Below are positions 16,607-26,744 of a DNA stretch of 64,000 bases, one piece after another; position 1 is the stretch's first letter; every line of letters begins with the position of its first letter. Source of the DNA: Streptantibioticus ferralitis (GTDB lineage: Bacteria > Actinomycetota > Actinomycetes > Streptomycetales > Streptomycetaceae); the NCBI RefSeq assembly GCF_029223525.1, contig NZ_JARHTQ010000002.1:62001-126000 (forward strand), read 5' to 3'. The position numbers and the translations under genes are program-made. Below the pieces are notes generated by a model. The model ran no database searches and had not been told where the DNA came from. It saw nothing but the letters and a program-made list of their open reading frames with translations.

Positions 16607-16720
16607 CTGGTCGACAAGTGCACGGTTCACATCGTCCCCAACCCGCGGGCAGGATGCAAGAGCGAATGCACGTGCAGCTGCAGAGTTGGCATATGCACGC
16701 GCAGACTCACGTGCACCGTT
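16607..16720. promoter_or_regulatory. Divergent regulatory region with repeated GTGCA/TGCAC motifs
   Basis: The gap between the ATPase gene and the helix-turn-helix gene contains repeated GTGCA/TGCAC words, including palindrome TGCACGTGCA (16667-16676), GCATATGC (16689-16696), GTGCACGGTT near 16617 and GTGCACCGTT near 16711. Position between divergent regulatory genes suggests operator half-sites. No consensus promoter was assigned. Confidence 0.35.
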
Positions 16721-16805
16721 CGGTCACGGGGTGGCGGGAAGCGGAGTCCGCCGCGCCCCGGAGGTGACACACTTCGCCTGTTCCATGGATGGAGGGGCCA
16801 ATCAG

Positions 16806-17672
16806 ATGACGACAGATCAGCCGGGAAGCGGGTCGGTGGTCCGCCGGATACTTCTCGGCTCCCAGCTGCGCCGATTGCGGGAGTCGAAGGGCGTCACCCG
16901 CGAGGACGCCGGGTACTCGATCCGTGCGTCCGAGTCCAAGATCAGTCGCATGGAACTGGGGCGGGTGAGCTTCAAGGAGCGCGATGTCGCGGACCTGCTC
17001 ACGCTCTACGGGGTCACCGAACAGTCCGACCGCGACGCACTGCTGGCGCTGGCCCGGGAGGCCAACGTCGCGGGCTGGTGGCACTCCTACGGTGATGTGC
17101 TGCCCGGTTGGTTCCAGACATATGTGGGCCTGGAGGAGTCCGCGTCGCACATCCTGACCTTTGAAGTGCAGTTCATCCACGGCTTGTTGCAAACCGACGA
17201 GTACGCCCGCGCGGTCGTGCGGCTCGGGCAGCCCAACGCCTCGGAGGACGAGGTCGAACGCCGTGTCGACCTGCGGATGCGCCGGCAGAAGATCCTCTCC
17301 GGTGATCGCTCGCCGCACCTGGTGGTGGTGCAGGACGAGGCCGCGCTGCGCAGGCCGTTCGGCGGGTCCGAGGTGATGCGCGGGCAGATGCGGCGGCTGC
17401 TGGAGCTGTCCGACCACCCCGATGTCTCGCTGCACGTGGTGCCGTTCGAGTTCGGCGGCCATGCGGCGGAGTGCGGAGCATTCACCATGCTGCGTTTCCC
17501 GGAGAGCGATCTGCCGGACGTGGTGTACCTGGAGCAGTTGACCAGCGCGCTGTACCTCGACAAGCGCGACGAGGTGGCGCAGTATGCCCGGCTGATGGAC
17601 CGGTTGCGGACCGAGGGACTGACCCAGGCGGGCACCCGCGATCTGCTGCGGACCATTCTCCGCAAAGCCTGA
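16806..17672 (+). CDS. Helix-turn-helix (XRE) regulator with DUF5753
   Basis: A 288-residue regulator. The N-terminal helix-turn-helix (about residues 15-75) reads LGSQLRRLRESKGVTREDAG and ESKISRMELGRVSF. The rest is a DUF5753 domain with the characteristic GWFQTYVGLEESA, EVQFIHGLLQTDEYARAV, RRQKIL and a C-terminal LDKRDEVAQYARLMDRL. Regulators of this type (the WhiJ/AbaA group) work with DUF397 proteins. The ATG at 16806 follows GGAGGGG by eight bases. The ATPase gene is divergent from it. Confidence 0.9.
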   Translation: MTTDQPGSGSVVRRILLGSQLRRLRESKGVTREDAGYSIRASESKISRMELGRVSFKERDVADLLTLYGVTEQSDRDALLALAREANVAGWWHSYGDVLPGWFQTYVGLEESASHILTFEVQFIHGLLQTDEYARAVVRLGQPNASEDEVERRVDLRMRRQKILSGDRSPHLVVVQDEAALRRPFGGSEVMRGQMRRLLELSDHPDVSLHVVPFEFGGHAAECGAFTMLRFPESDLPDVVYLEQLTSALYLDKRDEVAQYARLMDRLRTEGLTQAGTRDLLRTILRKA

Positions 17673-17771
17673 TACGCCGACAGTGATCCGCAACCGACTT
17701 GTGCGGTAAGTAGTATGAGGCCGCATCAGGTTTCGAAGTTGTGTCCACCGGGCCCGCGTGAAAGGGATGGC

Positions 17772-19229
17772 ATGTCCTATTCTTCCGAGTTGGCGCTCCA
17801 GTACATTGACGGGCAGTGGAAACCCGGTAGCGGCTCCTGGGAGATCATCGATTTCAACCCGTACAACGGGGAGAAGATCGCGTCCATTACCGTCGCCACC
17901 GTGGACGAGGTCGACCAGGCCTACCGTGCCGCCGAGCGCGCGCAAAAGGAGTGGGCACAGGTCAATCCGTACGCCCGCAGACTGGTCTTCGAGCGGGCGC
18001 TGCGCGTTGTCGAGGACCGTGAGCGCGAGATCACCGAAATCATCATCGAGGAGCTCGGCGGCACCCATGTCAAAGCCGGTTTCGAACTCGCGCTGACCAA
18101 GGACATGTTCCGCGAGGCGATGCAGCTCTCGCTGCGCCCCGAGGGACGGATCCTGCCGTCACCGGTGGACGGCAAGGAAAACCGGCTCTACCGGCTGCCG
18201 GTCGGGGTCATCGGGGTCATCAGCCCGTTCAACTTCCCGCTGTTCCTGTCGCTGAAGTCCGTCGCCCCGGCCCTGGCGCTGGGCAACGGCGTGGTGCTCA
18301 AGCCGCACCAGAACACCCCGATCGTCGGAGGCACGCTGATCGCCAGGATCCTGGAGGAGGCGGGGCTCCCGGCGGGTCTGCTCAACGTCGTGATCACCGA
18401 CATCGCGGAGATCGGTGACGCGCTCATCGAGCACCCGGTGCCGAAGGTCATCTCCTTCACCGGATCGGACAAGGTCGGCCGGCATGTCGCCCAGGTCGCG
18501 GCGGGCCACTTCAAGCGCACCGTGCTGGAGCTCGGCGGGAACAGCGCGCTCATCGTGCTGGACGACGCGGATCTCGACTACGCCGTGGACGCCGCGGTCT
18601 TCAGCCGCTTCGCCCACCAGGGCCAGGTGTGCATGGCGGCCAACCGGGTGCTGGTGGACCGCAAGGTGGAGAAGGAGTTCACCGAGCGGTTCGTCGCCAA
18701 GATCCGCAGCCTGCGAGTCGGCGACCCCCAGGACCCGACGACGCACATCGGCCCGCTGATCAACCCCAACCAGGCCGATGCCATCGAGGCACAGATCACC
18801 CAGGCGATCGACGACGGCGCCACGGCGCTGCTGCGCGGCCGCACCGAGGGCACGCTGATGGAGCCCTCGGTGCTGACCGGGGTGCCAGAGGACGCGCCCA
18901 TCCTGTCGACGGAGATCTTCGGCCCGGTGGTGCTGGTCATCCCGTTCGACGGTGAGGACGAGGCGGTGCGGATCGCCAACGACACGCCCTTCGGGCTCAG
19001 CGGCGCCGTGCACACCGGTGATGTCGAGCGTGGCGTCCGGGTGGCGCAGCGGATCGACACCGGAATGATCCACATCAACGACGGGACCATCGCCGACGAG
19101 CCGATCGTGGCCTTCGGCGGGGAGAAGGCCTCCGGCGTGGGACGTCTGGGGGGTGAGTCGACCATCGAGGCGTTCACCACGCTCAAGTGGATCTCCGTCC
19201 AGCACGGGCGAAGTGCCTTCCCGTTCTGA
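17772..19229 (+). CDS. NAD(P)-dependent aldehyde dehydrogenase
   Basis: Oxidises an aldehyde to the acid. The 485-residue protein has the full family pattern: SPFNFPLFLS with the catalytic-site Asn, FTGSDKVG, the general base in LELGGN, the nucleophile in HQGQVCMAANR, and EIFGPVVLV. Its resemblance is strongest to the benzaldehyde/vanillin dehydrogenase branch, but substrate cannot be read from sequence. The ATG at 17772 lies a few bases after AAAGGGATGG. It is transcribed toward the glutamate decarboxylase gene. Confidence 0.9.
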   Translation: MSYSSELALQYIDGQWKPGSGSWEIIDFNPYNGEKIASITVATVDEVDQAYRAAERAQKEWAQVNPYARRLVFERALRVVEDREREITEIIIEELGGTHVKAGFELALTKDMFREAMQLSLRPEGRILPSPVDGKENRLYRLPVGVIGVISPFNFPLFLSLKSVAPALALGNGVVLKPHQNTPIVGGTLIARILEEAGLPAGLLNVVITDIAEIGDALIEHPVPKVISFTGSDKVGRHVAQVAAGHFKRTVLELGGNSALIVLDDADLDYAVDAAVFSRFAHQGQVCMAANRVLVDRKVEKEFTERFVAKIRSLRVGDPQDPTTHIGPLINPNQADAIEAQITQAIDDGATALLRGRTEGTLMEPSVLTGVPEDAPILSTEIFGPVVLVIPFDGEDEAVRIANDTPFGLSGAVHTGDVERGVRVAQRIDTGMIHINDGTIADEPIVAFGGEKASGVGRLGGESTIEAFTTLKWISVQHGRSAFPF

Positions 19230-19247
19230 GGCCGATTCCCGCGAGGT

Positions 19248-20639
19248 TCAGTGATGGAAGCCCGGCTGCTGCTCGGCGCCGGACAGATGGCGGCGCCGGA
19301 TGTCGGTGAGCGCTGCCTTCAGGTCGTCGAGCAGCAGTTCCGCCAGGTCGCGGCTGACCCCGTGCCGTACCACCACGCGCTGTACCGCGACGTCCGACCG
19401 GTCGGCGGGCAGCGGATAGGTCGGCACCTGCCAGCCGCGCAGCCGCAGCCGCTCGGACAGGTCGTACAGCGTCCAGTCGTCGCTGTCCGGGCGCGGCTGC
19501 CGGGTGAGCGTCCAGCACACCGCCGGCAGGCCCGATCTGCCGTCGTGCAGCACGCTGAACGGGCCCAACTCGGCGATGGCGTCGGCGAGTCGGGCCGCGA
19601 CCTTCGCGCAGGCCTCCTGTACGGCGGTGAAGCCGTCGCGGCCGAGCCGGACCAGGTTGTAGTACTGGGCGATCACCTCGCCGCCGGGTCGGCTGAAGTT
19701 GAGGGCGAAGGTCGGCATGTCGCCGCCGAGGTAGTCGACATGGAAGACCAGCTCCTCGGGAAGATAGGCCGCCTCGCGCCAGATCGCCCAGCCGACGCCG
19801 AGCGGCGACAGGCCGAACTTGTGCCCCGAGGCGTTGATGGACTTCACCCGCTCCAACCGGAAGTCCCACTCCAGGTCGGGCTGCAGGAAGGGGGCGACGA
19901 AGCCGCCGCTTGCCGCGTCCACGTGTACCGGGATGTCGAAGCCGGTGCGCTGCTGCAACTCGTCCAGGGCGCCGGCGATCTCAGCGACCGGTTCGTACTC
20001 GCCGTTGAAGGTCACGCCCAGGGTGGCCACCACGCCGATGGTGTTCTCGTCGCAGTAGTCGGCGAGTTGCTCCGGCCGCATGGTGAGGCTGTCCGGCAGC
20101 AGCGGGATCTGCCGCAGTTCCACGTCGAAGTAGCGGCCGAACTTCTCCCAGCACACCTGGACCGGGCCGCACACCAGGTTCGGCCGCTCGGTGGACTGCC
20201 CGGCGGCGCGGCGCCGGGCGCGCCACCGGCGCTGCATCGCCAGGCCTGCCAGCATGGCCGCCTCGCTGGAGCCAGTGGTGGAGCAGCCCACCGCCGAGGA
20301 GCCGTCCGGTGCGTGCCACAGGTCCGCCAGGATGTGCACGCACCGCGACTCGATCTCCGCCGTCTGCGGGTACTCGTCCTTGTCGATCAGGTTCTTGTCC
20401 AGGGCCTCGGCCATGATGGTCTGCACCTCGGGCTCGGCCCAGGTGGTGCAGAACGTCGCGAGGTTCTGCCGGGAGTTGCCGTCCAGCAGGAGTTCGTCGT
20501 GGACCAGTTGGTACGCCGCCCGCGCGGGCATGGTCCCCTCGGGGATGCGGTAGCGGGGGAGCGGTTCGAACGATCCGGGCAGTGCGTACAGGTCGTCGGG
20601 CGCGTATTGCCGCGCTTGGTCGACGCGGTGCAGTGGCAT
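19248..20639 (-). CDS. gad: Glutamate decarboxylase
   Basis: PLP-dependent decarboxylation of glutamate to GABA, consuming a proton. The 463-residue length fits bacterial GadB-type enzymes. Visible are [17 protein letters not shown], the PLP-contacting aspartate in [14 protein letters not shown], the Schiff-base lysine in [16 protein letters not shown], and [20 protein letters not shown] eight bases before the ATG at 20639 fixes the start. No antiporter gene is adjacent, but a succinate-semialdehyde dehydrogenase gene 7 kb away would complete GABA breakdown. Confidence 0.95.
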   Translation of the reverse strand: MPLHRVDQARQYAPDDLYALPGSFEPLPRYRIPEGTMPARAAYQLVHDELLLDGNSRQNLATFCTTWAEPEVQTIMAEALDKNLIDKDEYPQTAEIESRCVHILADLWHAPDGSSAVGCSTTGSSEAAMLAGLAMQRRWRARRRAAGQSTERPNLVCGPVQVCWEKFGRYFDVELRQIPLLPDSLTMRPEQLADYCDENTIGVVATLGVTFNGEYEPVAEIAGALDELQQRTGFDIPVHVDAASGGFVAPFLQPDLEWDFRLERVKSINASGHKFGLSPLGVGWAIWREAAYLPEELVFHVDYLGGDMPTFALNFSRPGGEVIAQYYNLVRLGRDGFTAVQEACAKVAARLADAIAELGPFSVLHDGRSGLPAVCWTLTRQPRPDSDDWTLYDLSERLRLRGWQVPTYPLPADRSDVAVQRVVVRHGVSRDLAELLLDDLKAALTDIRRRHLSGAEQQPGFHH

Positions 20640-21007
20640 GGCACAACCTCCTGACGGTGGAATCCATCCTGCCCGGGGCGGGTGGAAGTCATCCGCGCGC
20701 AATGCCGGGTGTGGACCCTTCTGGGCCGTTCGGGGGCGGGGGCGCGCGACCTCTTGACATGTCCGCGGTGGCGCCGCACCGGGGCCGCCCCGCCAACTGG
20801 GCATCATTTAGCGGAAGTTCATATTCCGCGCCGGTTTCCGCTGCCCCGCGGATACCGCGGTCGGCGGCGGAGACCGGCAAGCTCAGATCTTCCTCAAGGA
20901 ATCATGAACAACATTTGCCGCCGAAGGCCCCGGGGTACCTTCAGAATGGGTCACTGAATTTCCCAGGACTTCACTCAAATAGCCCCTGCCAAGGAGACCT
21001 TGACGGC
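20640..21007. other. Divergent promoter region of gad and the oxygenase gene
   Basis: 368 bp without a convincing gene. TTGACA at 20754-20759 could be a -35 box, but no matching -10 was recognised. The part nearest the oxygenase gene (20810-21000) is less GC-rich than average, as promoters often are here. Confidence 0.4.
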
Positions 21008-21982
21008 ATGCACGACGTTCTTCGGGAAGCGGTCCGCGTCACCGACACCGTAAAGGTGTCGATTTCCGCGGATCTGCGTGCGCACCCAGGCCTCGGAGAC
21101 GTCACCCCGGATTCCGACCCGCGCGCCTACGCCGAGACCGGCGCCAAGCACCTGCGGAATCATCTGCCCGCCGCCGTACTGGAACAGTTGACCGCATGGC
21201 GGCGGGACCCGGCGCCCTGGCTGACGGTGTCGAATCTGCCGGAAGCGGAGGAATGGATTCCGACTCCGGACAAGGGATTCTGCGATGAATCCACCCTCAT
21301 CGTCCCGAACCTGGTCCACTTCGGCGTGCTCCACCTGCTGGGGCTGATTCCGGTCGCCTACCGCTGGGAAAACGACGGCCGACTGATCCGGAACGTCGCA
21401 CCACGCCCCGACTCGGGCCGTGCACTCACCTCCTGGGGCTACTCCGCGCCACTCGACTGGCACACCGACGACTCGGTCCTGGACCACACGGAGACCGCGG
21501 AGTCGTCGATAGCGATCCCGCAGTACCTCTCCTTCTACGGCATGCGCAACGAAGAGGAGGTCCCCACCGATCTGCTCCCGCTCAGCGAGGTGCTCTCCAC
21601 CCTGCCGCAGTGGGTCATCGACGACCTGCGGCTGCCCGAATTCCTGGTGACCGCTCCCGAGTCCTATGCGTCGGGCTCCGATGACGGTCCGCTGGCGCGC
21701 GAGGGCGTCCCCGTGCTGTGGACACTGCCGGACGGACAGGACGCAGTACGGTACGGGCCGGACAGGATCACCGGCCTCACGCTGCGCGCCACCCGGGCGC
21801 TGACCCAATTCGAACGGCGGTTGGGCGAGTTGGACGGCACCGCGGTGCTGATCGGCGCCGGGGACTTCCACATCTTCGACAACCGCCGAGTGCTGCATCG
21901 CCGAGTCCCGTTCCAGCCTGCCGCACAGGGGACGGCACGCTGGCTGCGGCGTTGTTACGCGCAGACCCGCGGGGGACACTGA
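21008..21982 (+). CDS. Fe(II)/2-oxoglutarate-dependent oxygenase (TauD/clavaminate synthase-like)
   Basis: A 324-residue non-haem iron oxygenase. The iron-binding HxD is seen in LDWHTDDSV and the distal histidine in FDNRRVLHRR, followed by ARWLRRCY, whose arginine would bind 2-oxoglutarate. The layout resembles the clavaminate synthase / asparagine and arginine hydroxylase branch, which acts on free or carrier-bound amino acids, so an amino-acid-related substrate is plausible but unproven. The ATG at 21008 has AAGGAG 11 bases upstream. It is divergent from gad and followed by a hairpin. Confidence 0.82.
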   Translation: MHDVLREAVRVTDTVKVSISADLRAHPGLGDVTPDSDPRAYAETGAKHLRNHLPAAVLEQLTAWRRDPAPWLTVSNLPEAEEWIPTPDKGFCDESTLIVPNLVHFGVLHLLGLIPVAYRWENDGRLIRNVAPRPDSGRALTSWGYSAPLDWHTDDSVLDHTETAESSIAIPQYLSFYGMRNEEEVPTDLLPLSEVLSTLPQWVIDDLRLPEFLVTAPESYASGSDDGPLAREGVPVLWTLPDGQDAVRYGPDRITGLTLRATRALTQFERRLGELDGTAVLIGAGDFHIFDNRRVLHRRVPFQPAAQGTARWLRRCYAQTRGGH

Positions 21983-21997
21983 CGCGGTGTGGTGCCG

Positions 21998-22029
21998 GGC
22001 GGCCGTCGGCGCGGGTGCCGACGGCCGCC
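21998..22029 (+). terminator. Terminator after the oxygenase gene
   Basis: A perfect 13-bp GC-rich stem (21998-22010 with 22017-22029), loop GCGGGT, followed by TTCC. It lies 15 bp after the stop codon. Confidence 0.75.
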
Positions 22030-22255
22030 TTCCATCGTTCGCCGGGCAGCGACCGTGAGAAGGCGGCCGGGCCCGGCCGCCGCGGAGGTCGGGCCCGAGT
22101 GCGCTCCGCCAGACAGGTCCCATCCGCTGAATCCCGCGGAATACCGCACCGAATGTGCCGTGCGAAGTGGCCCGCACGTGGATACCGTGACGTGTGGTGG
22201 TGACCTGTGACCGGACCGACAGCACGATGTCCGGCCGGATGACACCTGGAGGGCC

Positions 22256-25200
22256 ATGAGCGGCGGTGATCAACGGACCCGGCCCGGCCTGCTGCAACGT
22301 GTGGCGAAGCGCGTGCCCGCCTGGTTCGGCGGGTTCCTCGGGCTGCTCGGCACCGCCTGCGCGCTCGCCGCGCTGGTCAGTCCGCTGCGCTGGCTGCTCT
22401 CCCCGGTGCTGGAACTGATCGACGACTGGATCGTCCCGGCCTCACCCAACCTCGCCTACGCGGTCTTCCTGCTGCTGCTCGCCGGGGCGCTGCTCGCCCG
22501 CAAGCGGGCCGCGTGGTGGGTGGTCACCTTCTACACCGGTCTGGTGCTGGTCGCCGAGATCCTCACCATCGACCTGGTCAGTCCGGTGGAGGCCGCCGTC
22601 TCCCTGCTCATCACCAGCCTGATCATGACCGCGCTGCTGCTGTCCAGGTCGCAGTTCGCGGCGCGGGTGCGGCGCGGCGCCTTCTGGCGGGCCCTGGGCG
22701 TACTGGCGCTGGGCCTCGCCGTCGCGGTGCTGCTCGGCTGGGGGCTCGTCGAGCTCTTCCACGGCGGACTGCCCGCCGACCAACGGCTGCCCTGGGCCGC
22801 GAACCGGGTCTTCGGCGGACTGATCAGCGGCCGCCGCTTCCCCCGGCACCCGCCGATGGCGGTGAGCTTCCTGCTCGGCCTGTTCGGCGCCCTGGCACTG
22901 CTCAACGCGGCGGCCGTGCTGTTCCGTTCGCAGCGGGCGCTGGCCGCGCTGCACGGTGACGAGGAGGCACGTATCCGCGCGCTGCTCGCCCGACACGGCG
23001 CACACGACTCCCTCGGCTACTTCGCCACCCGCCGTGACAAGGCCGTGGTCTTCGCGCCCAGCGGCGACGCCGCCGTCACCTACCGGGTGGAGGCGGGCGT
23101 CTGCCTGGCGAGCTCGGACCCGGTGGGGGACCGCGGGGCGTGGGACGCGGCCATCGAGGCATGGCTGGACCTGGCCCGTAAGTACGCCTGGGTCCCGGCC
23201 GTCATGGGCGCCAGCGAGGAAGGCGCCAAGGCCTACGCACGGGCCGGGCTCAGCGCACTGCAACTCGGCGACGAGGCGGTGTTGGAGACCGCCCGCTTCG
23301 ACCTGGCCGGACGCGACATGCGGGTCACCCGGCAGGCGGTGAACAGGGTCCGCCGCACCGGGATGACCTGCCGGATCCGCCGCCACGGCGACCTGGCGCC
23401 GGAGGAGATGGAGCGGGTCATCGCCCTGGCCGACGCCTGGCGGGACACCGAGGTCGAGCGCGGCTTCTCGATGGCGCTCGGCCGACTCGGCGACCCGGCG
23501 GACGATGACTGCCTGCTCGCCGAGGCGGTAGACCCCGAGGGGCAGACCATGGCGCTGCTGTCCTTCGCGCCCTGGGGGCCGGACGGCATCTCGCTGGACG
23601 TCATGCGCCGGGACCGCGGCGCACCCAACGGAGTCATGGAGTTCCTGGTCGCCGAGATCGCCGAGCGGGCGCCGCGGCTCGGCATCAAACGGGTGTCGCT
23701 GAACTTCGCGGTGTTCCGGGCGGTCTTCGAGGAGGGTGCGCGGATCGGCGCGGGCCCGGTGCTGCGACTGTGGCGCAGGATGCTGCTGTTCTTCTCCAAG
23801 TGGTGGCAGCTGGAGGCGTTGTACCGGTCGAACGTGAAGTACAAGCCGGACTGGTATCCGCGCTTCCTGTGCTTCGCCGAAGGCCGGCAGGTGGCCCGGA
23901 TCGGCCTGGCGGCGGGCATCGCCGAGGGGTTCGTGGACTTCCCGCGCCTCGGCATGCGCTGGCACAAGGGGGTACGGCCGCCGGTCAGCGCCGCGCCGCT
24001 GCCGCCGCTCACCGAGCTGGTGCCCACCGAGCCGGACGAGACGGCCGCCCTGGCCGCCGACGACCTGGCGGCGCTGCCCGAACAGGTACGGGTGCGCCGC
24101 CACAAGCTGGACCGCCTGGTCGAGGACGGCGTCGAGCCGTACCCGGTGGATGCCGCCAGGACCCATACGCTCGCCGAGATCCGGGCCGCCCACCCGGGCC
24201 TGGTGCCCGGATCCCGTACCGGAGAGCGGGTGGTCGTCACCGGTCGGCTCATGATGCGGCGCGACTTCGGCGGAGTGGTGTTCGCGGTACTGCGGGACTG
24301 GTCGGCGGATCTGCAAGTCGCCTTCGCCCGCGCCGACTTGGGGCCCGGCGAGCTGGCGCGCTTCACCACCCGCACCGACCTCGGCGACCACATCGAGGTC
24401 GAGGGTGAGATCGGCACCAGTGAGAAGGGCGAGCTGTCCGTCTTCGCCACCTCCTGGCGGCTCACCGCAAAGTGCCTGCGCCCGCTGCCGGACAAGCGCC
24501 GCGGTCTGACCGACCCCGAGGCCCGAGTGCGCCAGCGCTACGTGGACCTGGTCATCCGCCCCGAAGCCCGCGAGGTCGTACGGGCCCGCAGCGCCGCCGT
24601 CCAGGCGCTGCGCCAGGGTCTGCTGGACCGGGGCTTCCTGGAGGTGGAGACCCCGATGCTGCAGCAGATCCACGGCGGCGCCAACGCCCGTCCGTTCACC
24701 ACCCACATCAACGCCTACGGCCTCGACCTGTATCTGCGGATCGCACCCGAGCTCTACCTCAAGCGGCTGTGCGTGGGCGGCGTGGAGAAGGTCTTCGAGC
24801 TGGGCCGCACCTTCCGCAACGAGGGCACCTCGTACAAGCACAACCCCGAATTCACCATGCTGGAGGCCTATCAGGCGTTCGCCGACTACAACGTGATGCT
24901 GGACCTCACCCGGGAACTGGTGCAGGCCGCCGCCACCGCGGCCAACGGCGCGCAGATCGCCCGTAGGACCGATGCGGACGGCACGGTGGCCGAGTACGAC
25001 ATCTCCGGCGACTGGCCGGTCAAGACGGTGTACGGGGCGATCTCCGAGGCGCTCGGCGAGGAGATCGGACCGGACACCGGCACCATCGAGCTGATGCGGC
25101 TGTGCGACCGGGCCGGGGTGCCGTACGCACCGGGCATGGGCCGCGGCGATCTGGTGCTGGAGATGTACGAGCGGCTGGTCGAGGAGCGCACCACGCTGCC

Positions 25201-25552
25201 GACCTTCTACAAGGACTTCCCGACCGAGGTCTCCCCGCTCACCCGCCAGCACCGGAGCGACCCGAGGCTCGCCGAGCGCTGGGACCTGGTCGCCTTCGGT
25301 ACCGAACTGGGCACCGCCTACTCGGAGTTGATCAACCCGGTGGAGCAGCGCAAGCGGCTCACCGAGCAGTCACTGCGGGCGGCCGGCGGTGACCTGGAGG
25401 CGATGGAGGTCGATGACGACTTCCTGACCGCGCTGGAGTACGGCATGCCGCCGACCGGCGGCCTGGGCATCGGGGTTGACCGGCTGGTGATGTTCCTGAC
25501 CGGTCTGACGATCCGGGAGACCCTGCCCTTCCCGCTGGTACGGCGCCGCTGA
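22256..25552 (+). CDS. lysX: Bifunctional lysylphosphatidylglycerol synthase / lysyl-tRNA synthetase
   Basis: A 1098-residue LysX-type fusion. Residues 1 to about 230 hold membrane segments, about 230-590 the DUF2156 transferase domain that puts lysine on phosphatidylglycerol, and about 610-1098 a class II lysyl-tRNA synthetase (OB-fold, then VETPMLQQIHGGANARPF, motif 2 FRNEGTSYKHNPEFTM and motif 3 GLGIGVDRLVMFL). The synthetase domain supplies Lys-tRNA to the transferase, reducing net negative membrane charge and sensitivity to cationic peptides. The ATG at 22256 follows GGAGGG. It is probably additional to the housekeeping LysS. Confidence 0.95.
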   Translation: MSGGDQRTRPGLLQRVAKRVPAWFGGFLGLLGTACALAALVSPLRWLLSPVLELIDDWIVPASPNLAYAVFLLLLAGALLARKRAAWWVVTFYTGLVLVAEILTIDLVSPVEAAVSLLITSLIMTALLLSRSQFAARVRRGAFWRALGVLALGLAVAVLLGWGLVELFHGGLPADQRLPWAANRVFGGLISGRRFPRHPPMAVSFLLGLFGALALLNAAAVLFRSQRALAALHGDEEARIRALLARHGAHDSLGYFATRRDKAVVFAPSGDAAVTYRVEAGVCLASSDPVGDRGAWDAAIEAWLDLARKYAWVPAVMGASEEGAKAYARAGLSALQLGDEAVLETARFDLAGRDMRVTRQAVNRVRRTGMTCRIRRHGDLAPEEMERVIALADAWRDTEVERGFSMALGRLGDPADDDCLLAEAVDPEGQTMALLSFAPWGPDGISLDVMRRDRGAPNGVMEFLVAEIAERAPRLGIKRVSLNFAVFRAVFEEGARIGAGPVLRLWRRMLLFFSKWWQLEALYRSNVKYKPDWYPRFLCFAEGRQVARIGLAAGIAEGFVDFPRLGMRWHKGVRPPVSAAPLPPLTELVPTEPDETAALAADDLAALPEQVRVRRHKLDRLVEDGVEPYPVDAARTHTLAEIRAAHPGLVPGSRTGERVVVTGRLMMRRDFGGVVFAVLRDWSADLQVAFARADLGPGELARFTTRTDLGDHIEVEGEIGTSEKGELSVFATSWRLTAKCLRPLPDKRRGLTDPEARVRQRYVDLVIRPEAREVVRARSAAVQALRQGLLDRGFLEVETPMLQQIHGGANARPFTTHINAYGLDLYLRIAPELYLKRLCVGGVEKVFELGRTFRNEGTSYKHNPEFTMLEAYQAFADYNVMLDLTRELVQAAATAANGAQIARRTDADGTVAEYDISGDWPVKTVYGAISEALGEEIGPDTGTIELMRLCDRAGVPYAPGMGRGDLVLEMYERLVEERTTLPTFYKDFPTEVSPLTRQHRSDPRLAERWDLVAFGTELGTAYSELINPVEQRKRLTEQSLRAAGGDLEAMEVDDDFLTALEYGMPPTGGLGIGVDRLVMFLTGLTIRETLPFPLVRRR

Positions 25553-25572
25553 CCGCGACCCCGCGGGAGGAT

Positions 25573-26469
25573 CTATCCCAGGGCGACGGCGCTCTCGTAC
25601 AGGTCCTGGACCCGTTCGCCGAACACGCTGCTGTAGGACACGTCGGGGGTCGTGCCGCCGTTCCGGTAGCCGCCGATCACCCCGACCACGGAGCCGCCGC
25701 CCGCCGGGTTCGGGTCGGCGAGCCATGGGCTGCCGCTGGTGCCGGAGGTGAACCCGGGGCAGAAGACGCGCAGTTGGTCCACCCCGCGTCGCTGCGCGGG
25801 CTGCGCCGTGCCTTCGCAGGAGATCGCGTCATTGGCGTTCCGCGGATAGCCGACCAGACGGATCGGACCGCGGTCATGGCCGGTGCTCAGCCGGTTGCCG
25901 CCCACCACGTCCTGGATGTTGCGGCCGTCCAGCGGTTCGACGACGAGGAAGGCGACATCGGCCGAGGAGTCGGTGGAGTTGGCCCACTCGGGCGCCACCA
26001 GGGTGGTGCGCACCCGCCACAGACCGGCCGGACTGCGGCCGTCCCGATATCCGGGCGCGAAGCCGAGTCCGGTGCGGTAGCCGCTGCCCGCGCCGCCGTG
26101 CACGCAGTGCGCCGCCGTGATGACCAGATCGCGGTGCGGGCTGTCGACCACGCTGCCGGTGCAGTAGTGGTGCGGTTGGCCGGCGAGGGAGAAGACCGCG
26201 CCCACCCGGTAGTCGGGCGGGAAGGTGGCGGTGGGTGCGGGGGTGGCCGCCCGCAGCGTCGCCACCCGGCCGACCGGCGACGGGGTGCGGCTGGGGGCCG
26301 GGCCCGGACGGTGCTTCGCGCCCGGGCGCTGTGCGGTGTGCGCTGCGGTGCGTTTCGCTGCGGGTCTGTCGGCGGGGCTGAGGGCGGCGGATGACAGGAC
26401 GGCCGCGGCCAGGCAGGCGAGTACGACGCCTCCCGCGCGCGCAGCCGCAGCTGTGCCGATCCGCTCCAC
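25573..26469 (-). CDS. Secreted trypsin-like serine protease
   Basis: A 298-residue exported S1-family protease. The N terminus has a signal peptide (about residues 1-30, core GGVVLACLAAAVLSSAAL) and then a Pro/Ala-rich linker to about residue 80. The triad is visible: His in VITAAHCVHG, Asp in SADVAFLVVEP, and Ser in GFTSGTSGSPW. Cysteines near His and before Ser suggest disulfides. It converges on lysX with only 20 bp between stops. Substrate unknown. Confidence 0.9.
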   Translation of the reverse strand: MERIGTAAAARAGGVVLACLAAAVLSSAALSPADRPAAKRTAAHTAQRPGAKHRPGPAPSRTPSPVGRVATLRAATPAPTATFPPDYRVGAVFSLAGQPHHYCTGSVVDSPHRDLVITAAHCVHGGAGSGYRTGLGFAPGYRDGRSPAGLWRVRTTLVAPEWANSTDSSADVAFLVVEPLDGRNIQDVVGGNRLSTGHDRGPIRLVGYPRNANDAISCEGTAQPAQRRGVDQLRVFCPGFTSGTSGSPWLADPNPAGGGSVVGVIGGYRNGGTTPDVSYSSVFGERVQDLYESAVALG

Positions 26470-26744
26470 CGCTGGCCCTCCCGTGACCTCTGGTTAAGGC
26501 AGATGATCCGACGGGATGCGGTGCGGTCGGCACCTGACACTCCACGGGTCACCCATACGGCGTCGCTCGCCCTGGCGTTCGGGGCAATCGCCCACCTGCC
26601 CCGCCCTGACCGCCCCCTCGGGCACCGGTGACGCGGTACTACCGACGGGCTAGGCCTCCGCGCGCGCCGCCTGAGGCTGTGGCCAGGGTGTGAGGGGTAC
26701 GCCAACGCATCCCGGGCAGAAGCGGGGCGCAAGGAGCCGCGCCG

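Noticed and set aside
22442-25252. 936-residue reverse ORF opposite lysX
   Set aside because: It is a pure shadow with no recognisable motifs. lysX has full synthetase motifs on the forward strand.
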